Position numbers and translations under genes: made by a program. Below are positions 62,919 through 64,000 of a stretch of DNA of 64,000 nt, piece after piece. Origin of the DNA: Mercurialis annua (lineage: Eukaryota; Streptophyta; Magnoliopsida; Malpighiales; Euphorbiaceae); contig NC_065571.1 of assembly GCF_937616625.2 (NCBI RefSeq), positions 4,404,501 to 4,468,500 of the forward strand, written 5' to 3'. The number at the start of each line of letters is the position of its first letter. Position 1 is the stretch's first letter. The notes beneath the pieces were generated by a model. The model was not told the DNA's origin, did no database searches, and saw nothing but the letters and a program-made list of their open reading frames with translations.

Positions 62919-64000
62919 AAAGCTCGTAAAAATTTAGATTCAAAAAGGAATTCAGTCTTAGTAAAATTAAAAAATTTGTAAAACAATTTACATGTTGGAT
63001 TAAAATCCTTCTACCATGTCTTAAAAATCGAACCAGAGGTCAAATTGGTGAGCTATCAGTTTCCAATTTAACTATTCAACCAGTTCAATGAAATAAAAAA
63101 AATAGAGTTATCTAATGGATTTTAAATATTTAGTGATAAATATTTTCATCGCAAATTCTCGTTGCTGATCAACTAGCGGTTCACTGGTTCAACTATCGAC
63201 TTAATTATCAATTCCATCCGGTCTAACTCTGTTCAACCAGTATTCCGTTTTTTCGCAATTGTTATCGGACCACTAGCTGATTTCCAGTTCGACCAGCCAT
63301 TCCGGTTTTTAAAACATTATTTCTACCAACTTAAAAGTTAATTTTTTTTGAACAGATAATGTCTTTAATACCACATTAAATGTCTACATAGTTCAAAACT
63401 TTCTCCTCTGTGAATTAGAGATTGATGTTGAGAATTTTCTAGCTCATTTATAGTACTGATTTCAAGTCACACAATCTTGTGAATATGCTACCCTTGATAA
63501 ACATACATTTTTAAATTCAAGTTGACAAACATCTTCAAGGTATTATATTTATGGTTGAAAAATTAGAAAAACCAATCAATCACTCTCTTTCTTAAATATT
63601 TTATTACTACCTGTAAAATGAAGAATGCCAATTACCGGTAAGTGGGACGCATTTCTCTCTATTACATTTACTTAAAGACTTTTTAATTACAGTTTTTATA
63701 AATAATGGAACCAAAAAATTAAAAAGAGAAAATTAGAAAAAACTCTCCATTTTTTAAAATAATAGTAAATTATACCTCAAGAATGAAAAGATAGAAAAAA
63801 TACCTCACCTTTTTAGCACTTTTATTTTTTTACTCTAAAGTCTTTTTTTATTATAATAATATTTATTTTATTATTATTTTTTACTCCAAGCATTTTATTT
63901 TTATCTGACATGTGCATCTTTTTTTTTTCCAGATCTCTCTCTCTCTCTCTTCGTCTTCTTTTTCTCCATTTTTTCTTCCTCTCCAGTTTTTTCTTCTTCA
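62919..64000. other. AT-rich intergenic sequence ending in a pyrimidine tract
   Basis: No gene is seen. From about 63918 to the window end the + strand is almost pure pyrimidine, with (CT)n and TTCTTC runs, typical of a plant promoter or 5' UTR of a gene starting beyond the window. Confidence 0.5.

Overview
The window is nuclear DNA from a flowering plant, almost certainly a eudicot. Genes are split by many short AT-rich introns, intergenic DNA is very AT-rich, and the mobile elements are typical plant families (Stowaway, Mutator-like and hAT MITEs, Helitrons, a solo LTR). I could not name the species. Exon boundaries were worked out by hand from splice signals, reading phase and family conservation. 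Feature spans run from start codon to stop codon.

Layout. 1-2.9 kb: gene-poor. 2.9-3.7 kb (-): LEA-like protein. 4.8-7.0 kb (-): MUSTANG-type domesticated Mutator transposase. 8.8-10.6 kb (+): organellar TruA-type tRNA pseudouridine synthase. 11.0-13.1 kb (-): TGD4, a plastid-envelope lipid-transfer protein. 13.1-15.7 kb: MITEs. 15.7-19.3 kb (-): GCR1, a 7TM receptor-like protein. 19.8-24.1 kb (-): HAD-family 5'-nucleotidase. 26.8-31.9 kb (+): full-length ABCB transporter, followed by a decayed fragment of a second copy. 33.9-36.3 kb (+): CHUP1/IPGA1-like protein. 36.5-39.3 kb: hAT MITE, Helitron and another MITE. 39.9-41.2 kb (+): DGAT3. 41.6-49.3 kb (-): CHR18, an SMARCAL1/ZRANB3-like SNF2 protein. 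49.3-54.4 kb: nested transposon island. 54.5-56.8 kb (+): phytepsin-type aspartic protease. 57.0 kb (-): tRNA-Gly(GCC). 57.9-58.7 kb (-): peroxisomal DHNA-CoA thioesterase. 58.7-64 kb: LTR remnant, a solo LTR with target-site duplication, and pyrimidine-rich repeats.

The genes are unrelated housekeeping functions rather than one pathway, although several act on plastid or lipid metabolism (TGD4, DGAT3, the DHNA thioesterase for phylloquinone). The gene order is informative. From memory of Arabidopsis numbering, the first three large genes match a chromosome 3 run (At3g06940-06960) and five later genes match a chromosome 1 run (At1g48270-48320), which suggests an ancestral block that was split up in Arabidopsis.

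I found no wholly new system. The best leads are four GC-AG introns in four different genes, a 105-bp in-frame tandem duplication in DGAT3, a PCNA-binding-like motif at the CHR18 C-terminus, three copies of one Mutator-like MITE family with 9-bp target duplications, head-to-tail Helitrons, and a solo LTR carrying a dense array of the palindrome GCACGACGTGC.
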